Source: Candidatus Cloacimonetes bacterium 4572_55
GTDB taxonomy: Bacteria; 4572-55
NCBI GenBank assembly: GCA_002084765.1
Contig: NBMB01000001.1
Coordinates: 1 to 64,000 of the forward strand
Reading direction: 5' to 3'
DNA length: 64,000 bases
Positions within the stretch are counted from its first letter, which is position 1. Every line of letters begins with the position of its first letter. Position numbers and translations under genes: made by a program. Below the pieces are notes generated by a model. It had not been told where the DNA came from and searched no databases. It saw only the letters and a list, made by a program, of their open reading frames with translations. Shown here in pieces: positions 1 to 9,046 of this stretch.

Positions 1-32
1 AAAAAAAAAAAAAAAAACAAAAAAAAAAAAAA
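1..32. repeat. A-rich homopolymer tract at the window edge
   Basis: The first 32 bases are adenines interrupted by one cytosine. They lie just past the stop of the minus-strand sulfotransferase gene, so its transcript would run into a long U tract. The tract could be a natural low-complexity stretch or an assembly edge artefact; no hairpin precedes it. Confidence 0.7.
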
Positions 33-69
33 TTTAGCAATTCAGATCAACGTAATTTCCGTGAGTCAT

Positions 70-903
70 TCACAGGCACCATTCATGGAAATTTTTGGAA
101 GTCAGCACTCTCAATTGATCGACATCATCCTGCAAATAAGGAATCAGTTTTTGTCGCAATTCGTTACTGATTGGGGCTTGTTGATGTTTCGGAGTTTTCG
201 ATGCGGTTAGAGAGCGAATCTTTCGACGGATAGACCACGGGAAATAGCCCTTGACTTTATCCTTGAAAGGGATATTGAAAATGACGCGTCCGAGCCAATT
301 TTTAGGTCTTTTATCGATGGATCGATTGCGAATGCTGGTGAGGTCTGAACAATAAAAAGAGTCGTCCACTCCCAGGAAATGGAATACTTTTTTTAACGTC
401 TCCTGTTGACGATTTTTAAGCTCCTCTAATGTGAGAACCAATATTTTTGATAGGGGATAATAGGGCGTGAATTTTTTTAACTGGTAGTAGTAGCGGCTGG
501 TATCGAGATACTCGTTGTTGTTCGGATCCGCCGCTATTTCCGAGAATGTCCGCTTTTCGATTTTTAAATAATTTAATTGGCGATAATGCGAGGGGATGCG
601 GTCTATTGGATCTCGCAAAATGTAGATCAATTTTGCATCTGGAATCATCGAGTGCATTCTTTCTGGGACGCCGGAAAATTTATGGCATTGGGTGTAGCTT
701 GTCGAAGATTCGCCGCGCACGGGCGCGTCCCCAGAGAAATATGATCTATACCAATCCGGTCCTTTATCCCAATTGCGTTCTCGCACAAAAAAGTCCAGCT
801 CTTTGGGCTTGGACATAAAAATTTCTGGGTGAAGATTGAGGTAATAATGCAGGCTGGAAGTACCGCTTTTCATCGCTCCGACGATGATTAAATTAGGGAG
901 CAT
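70..903 (-). CDS. PAPS-dependent sulfotransferase family protein
   Basis: A 277-residue protein of the Sulfotransfer_1 family, which moves a sulfuryl group from PAPS to an acceptor, usually a carbohydrate or lipid. The N-terminus carries the 5'-phosphosulfate loop (VGAMKSGTSSLHYYL, residues ~8-22). The 3'-phosphate-binding segment follows at ~residue 95 (YILRDPIDRIPSHY). This layout matches the short bacterial relatives of heparan N-sulfotransferase, and the length is normal. There is no signal peptide, so it should act in the cytoplasm. The ATG at 903 has an AAGGAG ribosome site nine bases upstream. The acceptor cannot be read from sequence. Its neighbour is an exported FG-GAP protein rather than a glycan cluster. 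Confidence 0.9.
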   Translation of the reverse strand: MLPNLIIVGAMKSGTSSLHYYLNLHPEIFMSKPKELDFFVRERNWDKGPDWYRSYFSGDAPVRGESSTSYTQCHKFSGVPERMHSMIPDAKLIYILRDPIDRIPSHYRQLNYLKIEKRTFSEIAADPNNNEYLDTSRYYYQLKKFTPYYPLSKILVLTLEELKNRQQETLKKVFHFLGVDDSFYCSDLTSIRNRSIDKRPKNWLGRVIFNIPFKDKVKGYFPWSIRRKIRSLTASKTPKHQQAPISNELRQKLIPYLQDDVDQLRVLTSKNFHEWCL

Positions 904-1004
904 AGGTTATGTCTCCTTTTGTTAAAGATAGTGGAAGATAGTGAACGATTGCATTTTTTCGATAAAAATTGGGTAACTGGACATCGGCTCATCATGGGTT
1001 GTTT

Positions 1005-1049
1005 GCCATCGTATGCGACTCTCGACCGGATCGAGCGGCATACGATGGC
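1005..1049 (-). terminator. Long intergenic hairpin downstream of the FG-GAP gene
   Basis: A perfect 12-bp inverted repeat (GCCATCGTATGC / GCATACGATGGC) encloses a second CTCGA/TCGAG stem. It lies 46 bp past the stop of the FG-GAP gene and upstream of the sulfotransferase. No U tract follows, so it may be a terminator, an mRNA-stabilising hairpin or a processing site. Confidence 0.45.
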
Positions 1050-1094
1050 ATGAAGCCTGACAAAGCGGCGTGGATTTCGGACTCTAACTGGAGA

Positions 1095-2441
1095 TTACCG
1101 GATAGTCATCACCTTTAGAACTTGCAGATTCTCGGACTGATGGAGTTCTTGAGACATGACAAAGAAGTCGTTTTTTTTGTCATTATCGAAATCTCCGGCT
1201 GGTTGGACAATGCCGTTATATCGAACCTCATTGCTGATTCCGGTCAGCTTTTTTTCCGCGGTGATCGCATCCATTTTGGAGATGAGCTGCTCTCCGTTGA
1301 AGAAGTATATCCGACCGGTCGGGTCGTTTTCGGAGACAGACCACTCGGAGCCGACGACCAGCTCGCCTTTTCCATCCTCAGTGACGTCGGAGATCGGAGC
1401 AAACCCTTTTCCGAAAAGATCGCCGCCTTTATCGCCGGTCACGATAGCGTCGGCCTGGTCGATCTCGACGCTTTCCCAGAAATCTTTTCCGTGATAGATA
1501 TAGACCGCGCCCATGTCCGAGTCCAGACCTTTTGCCTTCTGTGCGCCGATAACAATATCATGTGTGCCGTCGCCGTTTAGATCGCCTCCGTCCTCAATCG
1601 TATAGCCGAATTTTTCTCGTACATTTTCATTGCCGAAAAAGATGACGTCGGCTGTTTCCGCATAGATTTCTCCGGTCTGATACGGGCGATAGAACAGATA
1701 CACCGCACCGCTTTCAAACGCCTTTGGCGCGCCGATCAGCAACTCATTTCTTTTGTCCGATGTCATGTCGGATAAGACCCGAAGAGATTTTCCGAAACTG
1801 TCGTTTGGCTCCTCTCCTTCTATAATCAAATCCGCTTTGCTCACATCAATGTACGGAGTCAGAATTTCATTATAAAAAATATAGACAAATCCGATGTTTT
1901 CTTTCTTCGCGCCGATAATAATATCGTCAAAACCATCGTTGTTCACGTCGCCGCTGATAACCGATGTGATCAAAATTGGTTCTCGACTTTGGATCAAGAT
2001 ATCCGCATCGTTTGGAGTCATATCTCGTTTCAGTGCCCCCCCGTAAAAAATAAAAACTTCCGTGTCAGAGTTGAAAAGAAAGTCCGCTTTGCCGTCGTCG
2101 TCAATGTCGCCTCGCGCCCAAATGTTGTTAAAACTTGCCTCGCGCGTCATACGAATGATCACATCCGAGTTGTCGGTGGAAACCTCGGCGTCCCAGCTCC
2201 TTCTTCCGTAAAATATATGCAGATTAAACTCGCCGTCTCTCAAATTCCTGGTCATCAGCAGCGCGTCCGTATGCGTGTCTCCATTGATATCGCCAAAAGA
2301 CGTGGCGCGCTCCAAAAATGTTTCATGCGGTCCAGAAGTGACAAAAGAGGTCAATGTCTCAAAATCCACGCCGTAAACCGACGCGTGGGTCGATAGATGA
2401 ATTAGAAGCAATAAGCCAAATAGAAAAATTCTATTTTTCAT
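1095..2441 (-). CDS. Exported FG-GAP / integrin-alpha-type beta-propeller protein
   Basis: A 448-residue secreted protein made almost wholly of FG-GAP repeats, the blades of an integrin-alpha-like propeller. At least six blades carry calcium-loop motifs such as GDINGD, GDIDDDGKADF, GDVNNDGFDDIIIG and GDLNGDGTHDIVIG. The N-terminus (MKNRIFLFGLLLLIH...) is a signal peptide. I place the start at the ATG at 2441, because a GGAGG site sits eight bases upstream; an upstream in-frame TTG at 2456 overlaps that site and is unlikely. No anchor or sorting tail is visible, so the protein is probably periplasmic or released. The ligand is unknown. Confidence 0.85.
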   Translation of the reverse strand: MKNRIFLFGLLLLIHLSTHASVYGVDFETLTSFVTSGPHETFLERATSFGDINGDTHTDALLMTRNLRDGEFNLHIFYGRRSWDAEVSTDNSDVIIRMTREASFNNIWARGDIDDDGKADFLFNSDTEVFIFYGGALKRDMTPNDADILIQSREPILITSVISGDVNNDGFDDIIIGAKKENIGFVYIFYNEILTPYIDVSKADLIIEGEEPNDSFGKSLRVLSDMTSDKRNELLIGAPKAFESGAVYLFYRPYQTGEIYAETADVIFFGNENVREKFGYTIEDGGDLNGDGTHDIVIGAQKAKGLDSDMGAVYIYHGKDFWESVEIDQADAIVTGDKGGDLFGKGFAPISDVTEDGKGELVVGSEWSVSENDPTGRIYFFNGEQLISKMDAITAEKKLTGISNEVRYNGIVQPAGDFDNDKKNDFFVMSQELHQSENLQVLKVMTIR

Positions 2442-2903
2442 TAAAAAATCCTCCAAAAGTTAAAATTTCGCTTCTAACCTGAATTAATCATAATCGTATG
2501 GAGATGAATTATTCAGGTTGCACTTTTTACAAAATATAAAGATTGATGAAAAAAAATCAAGGATTGTTTGCGAGATAGTCGAGTTCTTGCCAACGAGTGA
2601 CCGGTTGGGCGTCTCATTGCGAACAGCTTATACAGGAATCAATTGAAAAGATTCGATTTTTATGGGAGATCCGCAGATTTCGCGGATTTCGCAGAGGGCT
2701 AAAGCTGGTCGAATTCAGATTTTTTTTCAGAATATGTCAGGTATAAAGAAAAAAAATTTGCAAAAAGGAAGTGCTTTACTTAACTTCTATTATTCTGTTA
2801 TTCTGTGAAATTTGTTATTCCGTTGAATTATGTGAAATGAAGTGAAAGAGCAGGGTCGAACCTGTTGCTGTCCATAAATATTTTTAAAGAAGGAGAATGA
2901 ATC
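2442..2903. other. Divergent intergenic region between the FG-GAP gene and glyA
   Basis: About 460 bp with no gene. It holds one copy of the dispersed GATTTCGCGGATT repeat (2669-2696) and, nearer glyA, a run of TTATTCTGT/TTATTCCGT-like repeats (about 2785-2835). A weak GCAGG...CCTGT pairing lies at about 2850-2870. I looked for a glycine riboswitch in front of glyA and saw none. Confidence 0.5.
2669..2696. repeat. Dispersed GATTTCGCGGATT repeat copy upstream of glyA
   Basis: ATCCGCAGATTTCGCGGATT followed by TCGCAGAG, with a 9-bp period of GCAGATTTC/GCGGATTTC units. Confidence 0.85.
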
Positions 2904-4178
2904 GTGAGACTGTTATCTGAAGCCGATCCTGAGATTTTTGAATCCATACAAAACGAAATTAAACGGCAAATTTATAAATTGGAATTAATTGCATCTGAGA
3001 ATTTTGTCAGCGAGCCGGTTTTGCAAGCGTTGGGTTCTGTCATGACCAACAAATATGCGGAAGGCTACCCCGGAAGACGATATTATGGCGGGTGCGAGCA
3101 TGTTGACGTGGCGGAAGATTTGGCTCGGGATCGAGCCAAGCTACTTTTCGGCGCGGAGCATGCCAATGTCCAACCACATTCCGGTGCGCAGGCAAATATG
3201 GCGGCATTCCTGAATTTTCTTAAACCCGGTGATACGATTTTGGGCATGAATTTGAGCCATGGGGGACACTTAACGCACGGTCACCCGATCAATTTTTCCG
3301 GCATGTATTTCAATGTGGCGCAATACGGCGTGAGTCAAGAGACAGAAATGATTGATTACGACGAGTTGCGAGATATTGCTCTAAGGGAGAATCCGAAGTT
3401 GATCATTGCAGGCGCGAGCGCGTATCCTCGTACCATTGATTTTAAGAAATTCCGAGAGATTGCCGATGAAGTTGGCGCGATTCTAATGGCGGATATGGCG
3501 CATATTGCCGGGTTGGTGGCAACGGGTCTGCATCCCAGCCCGATTTCTCACGCGCATGTGGTCACCTCCACGACCCACAAGACGCTGCGAGGTCCCAGAG
3601 GCGGATTAATTCTCTGCACGGGAGAGTACGCCGCGGGGATTAACAAGTCGGTTTTCCCAGGGATTCAGGGAGGTCCCTTGATGCATGTGATCGCGGCGAA
3701 GGCAGTCGCGTTCAAAGAAGCGTTGCATCCAGATTTCAAGATCTACCAAGAACAGGTGATCAAAAACGCGCAAGCATTGGCGAAAGCACTGATCAATCTC
3801 GGCTATAAGCTGGTTTCTGGTGGGACTGATAATCACTTGATATTGGTCAACCTAAGTAAAAAGCGGATCAATGTGAGCAATAAAAGAATCAGCGGGAAGA
3901 AGGCGGAACGGGTGTTGAATGAGTCGGGCATTACCGCGAATAAGAATACAGTGCCTTTTGATAAACGCAAGCCTATGATCACCAGCGGCTTACGTCTCGG
4001 AACTCCGGCGTTGACCACTCGAGGTATGAAGGAGCCGGAGATGGAGCAAATATCGGAATTGATCGATCGGGTGATTTCCAACGCGGACGACGTGTCGATC
4101 TATCCAAAAGTCAAGGCGGAAGTGAAGGAGTTGTGTGAAAAATTTCCTCTTTATGCCGACTTGCTTGTCTCGGAATAA
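2904..4178 (+). CDS. glyA: Serine hydroxymethyltransferase
   Basis: Converts serine and tetrahydrofolate to glycine and 5,10-methylene-tetrahydrofolate, the main source of one-carbon units. The 424-residue length is typical. Hallmarks are visible in order: the N-terminal [10 protein letters not shown], the YYGGCEHVD segment, HSGAQAN, and the PLP lysine K226 in [15 protein letters not shown]. The start is a GTG with an AGGAG site eight bases upstream. It faces gcvT tail to tail; the two enzymes share folate and glycine chemistry but sit on opposite strands, so they are not one operon. A strong bidirectional terminator separates them. Confidence 0.98.
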   Translation: MRLLSEADPEIFESIQNEIKRQIYKLELIASENFVSEPVLQALGSVMTNKYAEGYPGRRYYGGCEHVDVAEDLARDRAKLLFGAEHANVQPHSGAQANMAAFLNFLKPGDTILGMNLSHGGHLTHGHPINFSGMYFNVAQYGVSQETEMIDYDELRDIALRENPKLIIAGASAYPRTIDFKKFREIADEVGAILMADMAHIAGLVATGLHPSPISHAHVVTSTTHKTLRGPRGGLILCTGEYAAGINKSVFPGIQGGPLMHVIAAKAVAFKEALHPDFKIYQEQVIKNAQALAKALINLGYKLVSGGTDNHLILVNLSKKRINVSNKRISGKKAERVLNESGITANKNTVPFDKRKPMITSGLRLGTPALTTRGMKEPEMEQISELIDRVISNADDVSIYPKVKAEVKELCEKFPLYADLLVSE

Positions 4179-4190
4179 ATGGTAAACAAA

Positions 4191-4225
4191 AAAAACCTAA
4201 GGGTTTGAGAACCCTTAGGTTTTTG
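4191..4225. terminator. Bidirectional rho-independent terminator between glyA and gcvT
   Basis: A perfect stem AACCTAAGGGTT / AACCCTTAGGTT with a TGAG loop is flanked by an A tract on the left and a T tract on the right, so it can stop transcription from both converging genes. The same AACCTAAGGG stem recurs in the hairpin at 39182-39209. Confidence 0.9.
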
Positions 4226-4258
4226 TCTTGGATCTCCGCTCGGATTCCAGCGATGAGA

Positions 4259-5365
4259 TTATAAATGCGATCCTTCTTTATAAAATGGAGGTTTCACAAT
4301 TTTTGCCGAAACAATCTTTTTTCGTATCAAAATATCGATCTCAGTCCCTGATTTATGAAAACCGGTTTTGACATAAGCCGTGCCGATCGCCTTCTCTAAG
4401 GAAGGGGAAAAGGAACCGCTACAGACATGTCCGATTTCCTCGCCCTCTTTCTGAACAGGATAGCCGTGTCGAGCCACCCGCTTGCCCTCGATCTCGAAAC
4501 AGATTAGACGACGTTTTAAGCCGCGTTTTTTCTTTTGGGGGAGCAGCGCATCTCTGCCAATAAAATCACCCTTATTCATCTTGGTGATCCATCCCAAACC
4601 CGCTTCTAACGGCGTGGTGGTTTGATCGATATCATTGCCGTACAGCGCGTATTTCATCTCCAGCCGAAGCGTGTCCCGCGCGCCCAGCCCGATAGGTTGG
4701 ATATCATATTTTTTGCCAGCCTGCATGATCTGATCCCAGACATAACCGGCTTTGTCCAAATCCTCAAAATATAATTCAAATCCATCCTCGCCGGTATATC
4801 CAGTCCGAGAGACGATCATCGGGACGTCGCACACTTTGCCCCTGGCAAACCAATAAAATGGTATCTTGTCCAGTTCAATCGACGTCAAATTTCTCAGGAC
4901 GTCTGTTGTTTTCGGACCTTGCAATGCCAGTTGCGCTATATTATCGCTGATGTTTTTTATCTCAATTTTATCATCAGCTCTATTATCAAGCAGCCATTGA
5001 TAATCCTTATCTACGTTTGCCGCGTTGACCACAAGGAGATAATGACATGGGAAACGATACACCAGCAGGTCATCGACAATCCCGCCATTCGGATAGCACA
5101 TACAGCTATATTGCACCTGACCCACAGCCAACTTAGAGACGTCGTTGACCGTCAACCGCTGTACAAAGTCGATCGCATCGTCGCCTTCTATTCGGATCTC
5201 GCCCATGTGGGAGACGTCAAATAAGCCGATAGTCGAACGGACTCGACGGTGTTCCTCTATAATTCCGGTATATTGAATCGGCATCTTCCAATCGCCGAAA
5301 TCAACCATCTTTCCCTTAGCGGCAACATGATTTTCATAAAAAGGAGTGTGTTTTCTCTTAGCCAT
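4259..5365 (-). CDS. gcvT: Glycine cleavage system T protein (aminomethyltransferase)
   Basis: A 368-residue T protein that takes the aminomethyl group from lipoyl-H protein, releases ammonia and makes methylene-tetrahydrofolate. Family signatures are FDVSHMGEIRIEGDDA near residue 50, the RTGYTGEDGFELY loop near 190, GLGARDTLRLE near 230, and a C-terminal GCV_T_C barrel (VCSGSFSPSLEKAIGTAYV). Start ATG at 5365 has an AGGA site upstream. H and P subunits are not in the window. It stands alone, separated from ppdK upstream by a terminator. Confidence 0.97.
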   Translation of the reverse strand: MAKRKHTPFYENHVAAKGKMVDFGDWKMPIQYTGIIEEHRRVRSTIGLFDVSHMGEIRIEGDDAIDFVQRLTVNDVSKLAVGQVQYSCMCYPNGGIVDDLLVYRFPCHYLLVVNAANVDKDYQWLLDNRADDKIEIKNISDNIAQLALQGPKTTDVLRNLTSIELDKIPFYWFARGKVCDVPMIVSRTGYTGEDGFELYFEDLDKAGYVWDQIMQAGKKYDIQPIGLGARDTLRLEMKYALYGNDIDQTTTPLEAGLGWITKMNKGDFIGRDALLPQKKKRGLKRRLICFEIEGKRVARHGYPVQKEGEEIGHVCSGSFSPSLEKAIGTAYVKTGFHKSGTEIDILIRKKIVSAKIVKPPFYKEGSHL

Positions 5366-5400
5366 TTTCAGTCCTTTTTTCGTTTTTTAAAATAATAGAA

Positions 5401-5437
5401 AAACCTGACAGATTCCAATGAGGGACCTGTCAGGTTT
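5401..5437 (-). terminator. Rho-independent terminator of ppdK
   Basis: An 11-bp perfect stem AAACCTGACAG / CTGTCAGGTTT lies 22 bp past the ppdK stop. On the minus strand it is followed by a T-rich run (TTTCTATTATTTT). Confidence 0.9.
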
Positions 5438-5458
5438 GGATCAATCACGATCGATTTA

Positions 5459-8164
5459 TTACTTCTCGGATAGAACTGCCTGAGCCGCGGCTAAGCGCGC
5501 AATCGGCACTCGATACGGTGAGCAAGAGACATAGTCCAGCCCGATTTGATGACAGAATTCGACCGAGCTGGGATCTCCCCCATGTTCTCCGCAAATCCCG
5601 ATCTTCAGGTCTGGCTTGGTCGCGCGACCTTTTTCCACGCCCATTTTTACCAATTGACCCACGCCTTCCCGATCAATGCTTTGGAACGGGTCTTCCGGCA
5701 GGATTTTTTTATCATAAAATTCCGGCAGAAATTTCGCGGCGTCGTCTCGGCTATAGCCAAAGGCCATTTGCGTCAGATCGTTGGTTCCAAAGGAGAAAAA
5801 GTCCGCTTCTTCAGCGACTTGATCCGCCGTGATAGCGGCTCTCGGAATCTCGATCATTGTGCCGACCAGATAATTCACTTTCTGACCCATATCTTTGATC
5901 ACTTTCTCGGCGATCTCCACAACCACCTTTCTCTGATGAGCCAGTTCCGCCCTGGTGCCGATCAACGGAATCATGATTTCTGGATATACCTTATATCCCT
6001 CTTTGGTCAACTGGCAGGCGGCTTCGATAATAGCCTGAGCCTGCATGCGGGTGATCTCAGGATAGGTCACTCCGAGGCGGCAACCGCGATGCCCCAACAT
6101 CGGGTTAAATTCATGCAGGTTCTCCACCTTTTGACGAATCTCGTCTACCGAGACGCCCATCTGTTCCGCAACGATTTTCTGCGCGTCCTCTTCATGTGGC
6201 AGAAATTCGTGAAGCGGCGGATCTAACGTCCGAATTGTCACCGGTTTATCCTTCATCGCTTTCAGAATGCCGTAGAAATCTTCTCGTTGATATGGAAGCA
6301 ATTCTCCTAACGCTTTTTCTCTATCCTCCAGATTATCAGCCAGAATCATTTTCCGCATGGCTACGATCCGGTCGTCGCCAAAGAACATGTGCTCAGTGCG
6401 AGTCAAGCCGATGCCTTCCGCGCCGAATTCGATAGCTTGTTGCGCGTCCGCGGGACTATCCGCGTTGGTGCGCACGCCCAACCGGCGATATGTGTCAGCC
6501 CATTCCATCAGTTGGCTATATTCCTTATTCTTTTTCATATTCGGCTTAATCGTTTTGACATCACCGAGATAGACGCGCCCTGAGCTTCCATTTAAGGAAA
6601 TCCAATCGCCCTCTTTGACAGTCAGGTCTCCAATCGATATTTCTTTTTTCTTCAGATCGATATTCAGCGCGCCGCAGCCGACAATGCAACACTTACCCCA
6701 GCCGCGCGCTACAAGAGCGGCATGGCTGGTCATACCGCCGGTCGCTGTCAAGATTGCCTCAGCCGCGTGCATGCCATGCACATCTTCGGGGGAGGTTTCA
6801 TTACGAACCAGGACCACTTTTTTGCCATCCTTTTTCCACGCTTCCGCGTCGTCTGCAGTCAGAACAATTTGACCGGAAGCACCGCCCGGACCTGCCGGCA
6901 GACCTTTTGCCAACTCTTTCGATTTCTTCTCCTCATTGGGATCGAGCATATCATGCAGCAACTCATCCAGTTGGGAAGGCTTCACGCGGGATAAAGCGGT
7001 TTTTATATGGATCAGACCCTCGTCCGCCATATCGACCGCCATCTTGACCGCCGCGGGACCATTGCGTTTTCCGGTACGGGTCTGCAGCATCCACAGACGT
7101 CCCTCTTGGATAGTGAATTCGACGTCCTGCATATCCTTATAGTGGGATTCCAATTTGTTTCGGATCTCGAAAAGTTGCGTGTACGCGTCGGGAATTGCCT
7201 CTTCCAGACTCACGGAATCTTTGGTCTCCTCGGTCTTATTTTTGATATTCAATGGATTTGGCGTGCGGATACCCGCGACCACGTCTTCGCCTTGAGCGTT
7301 TATCAGCCACTCGCCGTAGAACAGATTTTCGCCAGTGGCGGGATTGCGTGTAAAAGCGACGCCCGTAGCAGAGCTATCGCCCATATTTCCATACACCATA
7401 GATTGTACGTTTACAGCGGTGCCCCATTCGTCGGGAATTCCTTCAATCCGGCGATAGGCGATTGCCCGTTTTCCGTTCCAACTGGAGAAAACCGCGCTGA
7501 TCCCGCCCCAAAGTTGATCGTAAGGATCGTCTGGAAATTTTTTGCCCAGCGTTTCTTCGATCTTTGATTTAAATAATTGCACCAACTTTTTGAGATCATC
7601 AACTTCCAGGTCGGAGTCGTTGGTATATCCCTTTTCCGTTTTCATCTCTTCCATAATCTCTTCGAGCTGAAACCGGATTCCTTTGCCTTCCTCCGGATCG
7701 ACGCCAGCGGCTTTTTCCATCACCACATCTGCGTACATGGTGATCAAGCGGCGGTACGCGTCATAAACAAACCGGGCGTTATCTGTCTTCTTGATCAACG
7801 CCTCAATTGTTTTGCTGTTTAGACCCACATTCAGAACGGTCTCCATCATACCGGGCATCGATTGTCGGGCGCCTGATCGAACCGAGATCAACAATGGATT
7901 CTCGACATCGCCAAACTTTGCGCCCATAGCTTCCTCGGTCGTCTTCAACGCTGCGAGCACTTGATCCTTCAACTCGTCCGGATAGGTATTATCATTCTGA
8001 TAATAATAGGTGCACACATCCGTGGTGATTGTAAAACCTGCTGGAACCGGAATCCCAAGATTTGACATCTCTGCCAAATTGGCTCCCTTTCCACCGAGAA
8101 GATTCTTCATATCGGCGCGGCCATCGGATTTACCGGAACCAAAACCGTAGACATACTTTTCCAT
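5459..8164 (-). CDS. ppdK: Pyruvate, phosphate dikinase
   Basis: Interconverts pyruvate, ATP and phosphate with PEP, AMP and pyrophosphate. It is full length at 901 residues. Domains run in order: the N-terminal ATP-grasp nucleotide-binding domain (MENLLGGKGANLAEM-like start, MPGMMETVLNVG), the swivelling phosphohistidine domain with GGMTSHAALVARGWG holding the catalytic His, and the C-terminal PEP/pyruvate TIM barrel (GTNDLTQMAFGYSRDD, then ICGEHGGDPSSVEFC with the acid/base Cys). The start ATG has an AGAAGGG site. The enzyme suggests pyrophosphate-linked glycolysis or gluconeogenesis. Terminators on the gcvT side mark it as monocistronic, or co-transcribed only with the small upstream gene. 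Confidence 0.98.
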   Translation of the reverse strand: MEKYVYGFGSGKSDGRADMKNLLGGKGANLAEMSNLGIPVPAGFTITTDVCTYYYQNDNTYPDELKDQVLAALKTTEEAMGAKFGDVENPLLISVRSGARQSMPGMMETVLNVGLNSKTIEALIKKTDNARFVYDAYRRLITMYADVVMEKAAGVDPEEGKGIRFQLEEIMEEMKTEKGYTNDSDLEVDDLKKLVQLFKSKIEETLGKKFPDDPYDQLWGGISAVFSSWNGKRAIAYRRIEGIPDEWGTAVNVQSMVYGNMGDSSATGVAFTRNPATGENLFYGEWLINAQGEDVVAGIRTPNPLNIKNKTEETKDSVSLEEAIPDAYTQLFEIRNKLESHYKDMQDVEFTIQEGRLWMLQTRTGKRNGPAAVKMAVDMADEGLIHIKTALSRVKPSQLDELLHDMLDPNEEKKSKELAKGLPAGPGGASGQIVLTADDAEAWKKDGKKVVLVRNETSPEDVHGMHAAEAILTATGGMTSHAALVARGWGKCCIVGCGALNIDLKKKEISIGDLTVKEGDWISLNGSSGRVYLGDVKTIKPNMKKNKEYSQLMEWADTYRRLGVRTNADSPADAQQAIEFGAEGIGLTRTEHMFFGDDRIVAMRKMILADNLEDREKALGELLPYQREDFYGILKAMKDKPVTIRTLDPPLHEFLPHEEDAQKIVAEQMGVSVDEIRQKVENLHEFNPMLGHRGCRLGVTYPEITRMQAQAIIEAACQLTKEGYKVYPEIMIPLIGTRAELAHQRKVVVEIAEKVIKDMGQKVNYLVGTMIEIPRAAITADQVAEEADFFSFGTNDLTQMAFGYSRDDAAKFLPEFYDKKILPEDPFQSIDREGVGQLVKMGVEKGRATKPDLKIGICGEHGGDPSSVEFCHQIGLDYVSCSPYRVPIARLAAAQAVLSEK

Positions 8165-8229
8165 AAAAACCCTTCTTGATTAAAGTAAACAAATAAATTC
8201 AGCACGCAAGAAAATTTTCCTCGCGTTTC

Positions 8230-8781
8230 TTAAATGACAATCAGATGAATATGTTCGTCGATTTTTTCAATTTTATTATGAATTTGGGAAAAAGCCTCGC
8301 CAAATAACTGAACGCGACTCCCCAAAGATTTTAATAGAGTAAGCACATTACTCTCGTCGTCTGCGATCACTTTATTCGCATAAGTTTTAAGAGCCGTATC
8401 TTCTGTCCCCAAATTTTTGTGGAATTGGATCACCGCGTTCTCGTGACGAATCAGACGTCGGATGCTGCGAACGTGTGAATAAAACATCTCGATATGATCC
8501 GCCGCGCTGATTTCTCGAATGTCGATATGACCATAAGCGGACGCAACATCCCAGCCAACAGACCAGCGCCCATAGAAACGCGCTTCTTCTAAATAAAAGA
8601 GTAGGTTTTCAATTTTTTCAGCAAATTGTTCCCAATTAATTTTTTCCTCATGCTCAGAAAAAGCCTCAATCGCTGTGTCAAGCTCTTCGCACGCCTTTTG
8701 AAAATAGCCGTTTCGATAAGCGATCGCCACCTGCTGGTTGCGTAAAATATAGGAGCTGATTTTTCTCTCTTTATCGTGCAT
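8230..8781 (-). CDS. Unrecognised helical cytoplasmic protein
   Basis: A 183-residue protein I do not recognise. It has no signal peptide and looks wholly alpha-helical, with many charged amphipathic segments. Its most distinctive part is an aromatic stretch near residue 90 (FYGRWSVGWDVASAYGHID). It lies 65 bp upstream of ppdK on the same strand and could be co-transcribed with it. A TTG four codons upstream (8793) is an alternative start; neither has a convincing ribosome site, so I use the ATG. A role in ppdK control cannot be inferred. Confidence 0.7.
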   Translation of the reverse strand: MHDKERKISSYILRNQQVAIAYRNGYFQKACEELDTAIEAFSEHEEKINWEQFAEKIENLLFYLEEARFYGRWSVGWDVASAYGHIDIREISAADHIEMFYSHVRSIRRLIRHENAVIQFHKNLGTEDTALKTYANKVIADDESNVLTLLKSLGSRVQLFGEAFSQIHNKIEKIDEHIHLIVI

Positions 8782-8823
8782 GTTGTGACTCAATCGTCGT
8801 AATACGTTATACTTCAGATAATA

Positions 8824-8843
8824 GCGCGTTGTATAAGACGCGC
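8824..8843. other. Small hairpin upstream of the helical gene
   Basis: A 6-bp perfect stem GCGCGT / ACGCGC with an 8-base loop lies in the 265-bp gap between the helical gene and the histidine kinase gene. Both neighbours are on the minus strand, so it may help to end kinase transcription, though no T tract is adjacent. Confidence 0.35.
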
Positions 8844-9046
8844 GAGCGAATAATTTAATCGGTTTGCCTTTTTTAAAAAAAATTCAATCCAATTTTGTAT
8901 TGGCAAAGTAGTCATTTTTTTTGGGATTGTCAAAGAAAATCGTTCGTATAAGGCGGGAAATTTTCGACACTCGATTTTTGTAGCGAGGCGTGGTCAAAAA
9001 AGGACATTATCCTGTCAATTTTTGGGGAGAGAGTCGAGAAATCGAT

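Noticed and set aside
2820-2900. Possible glycine riboswitch in front of glyA
   Set aside because: I found no tandem aptamer core or matching conserved motifs, only a weak GCAGG/CCTGT pairing.
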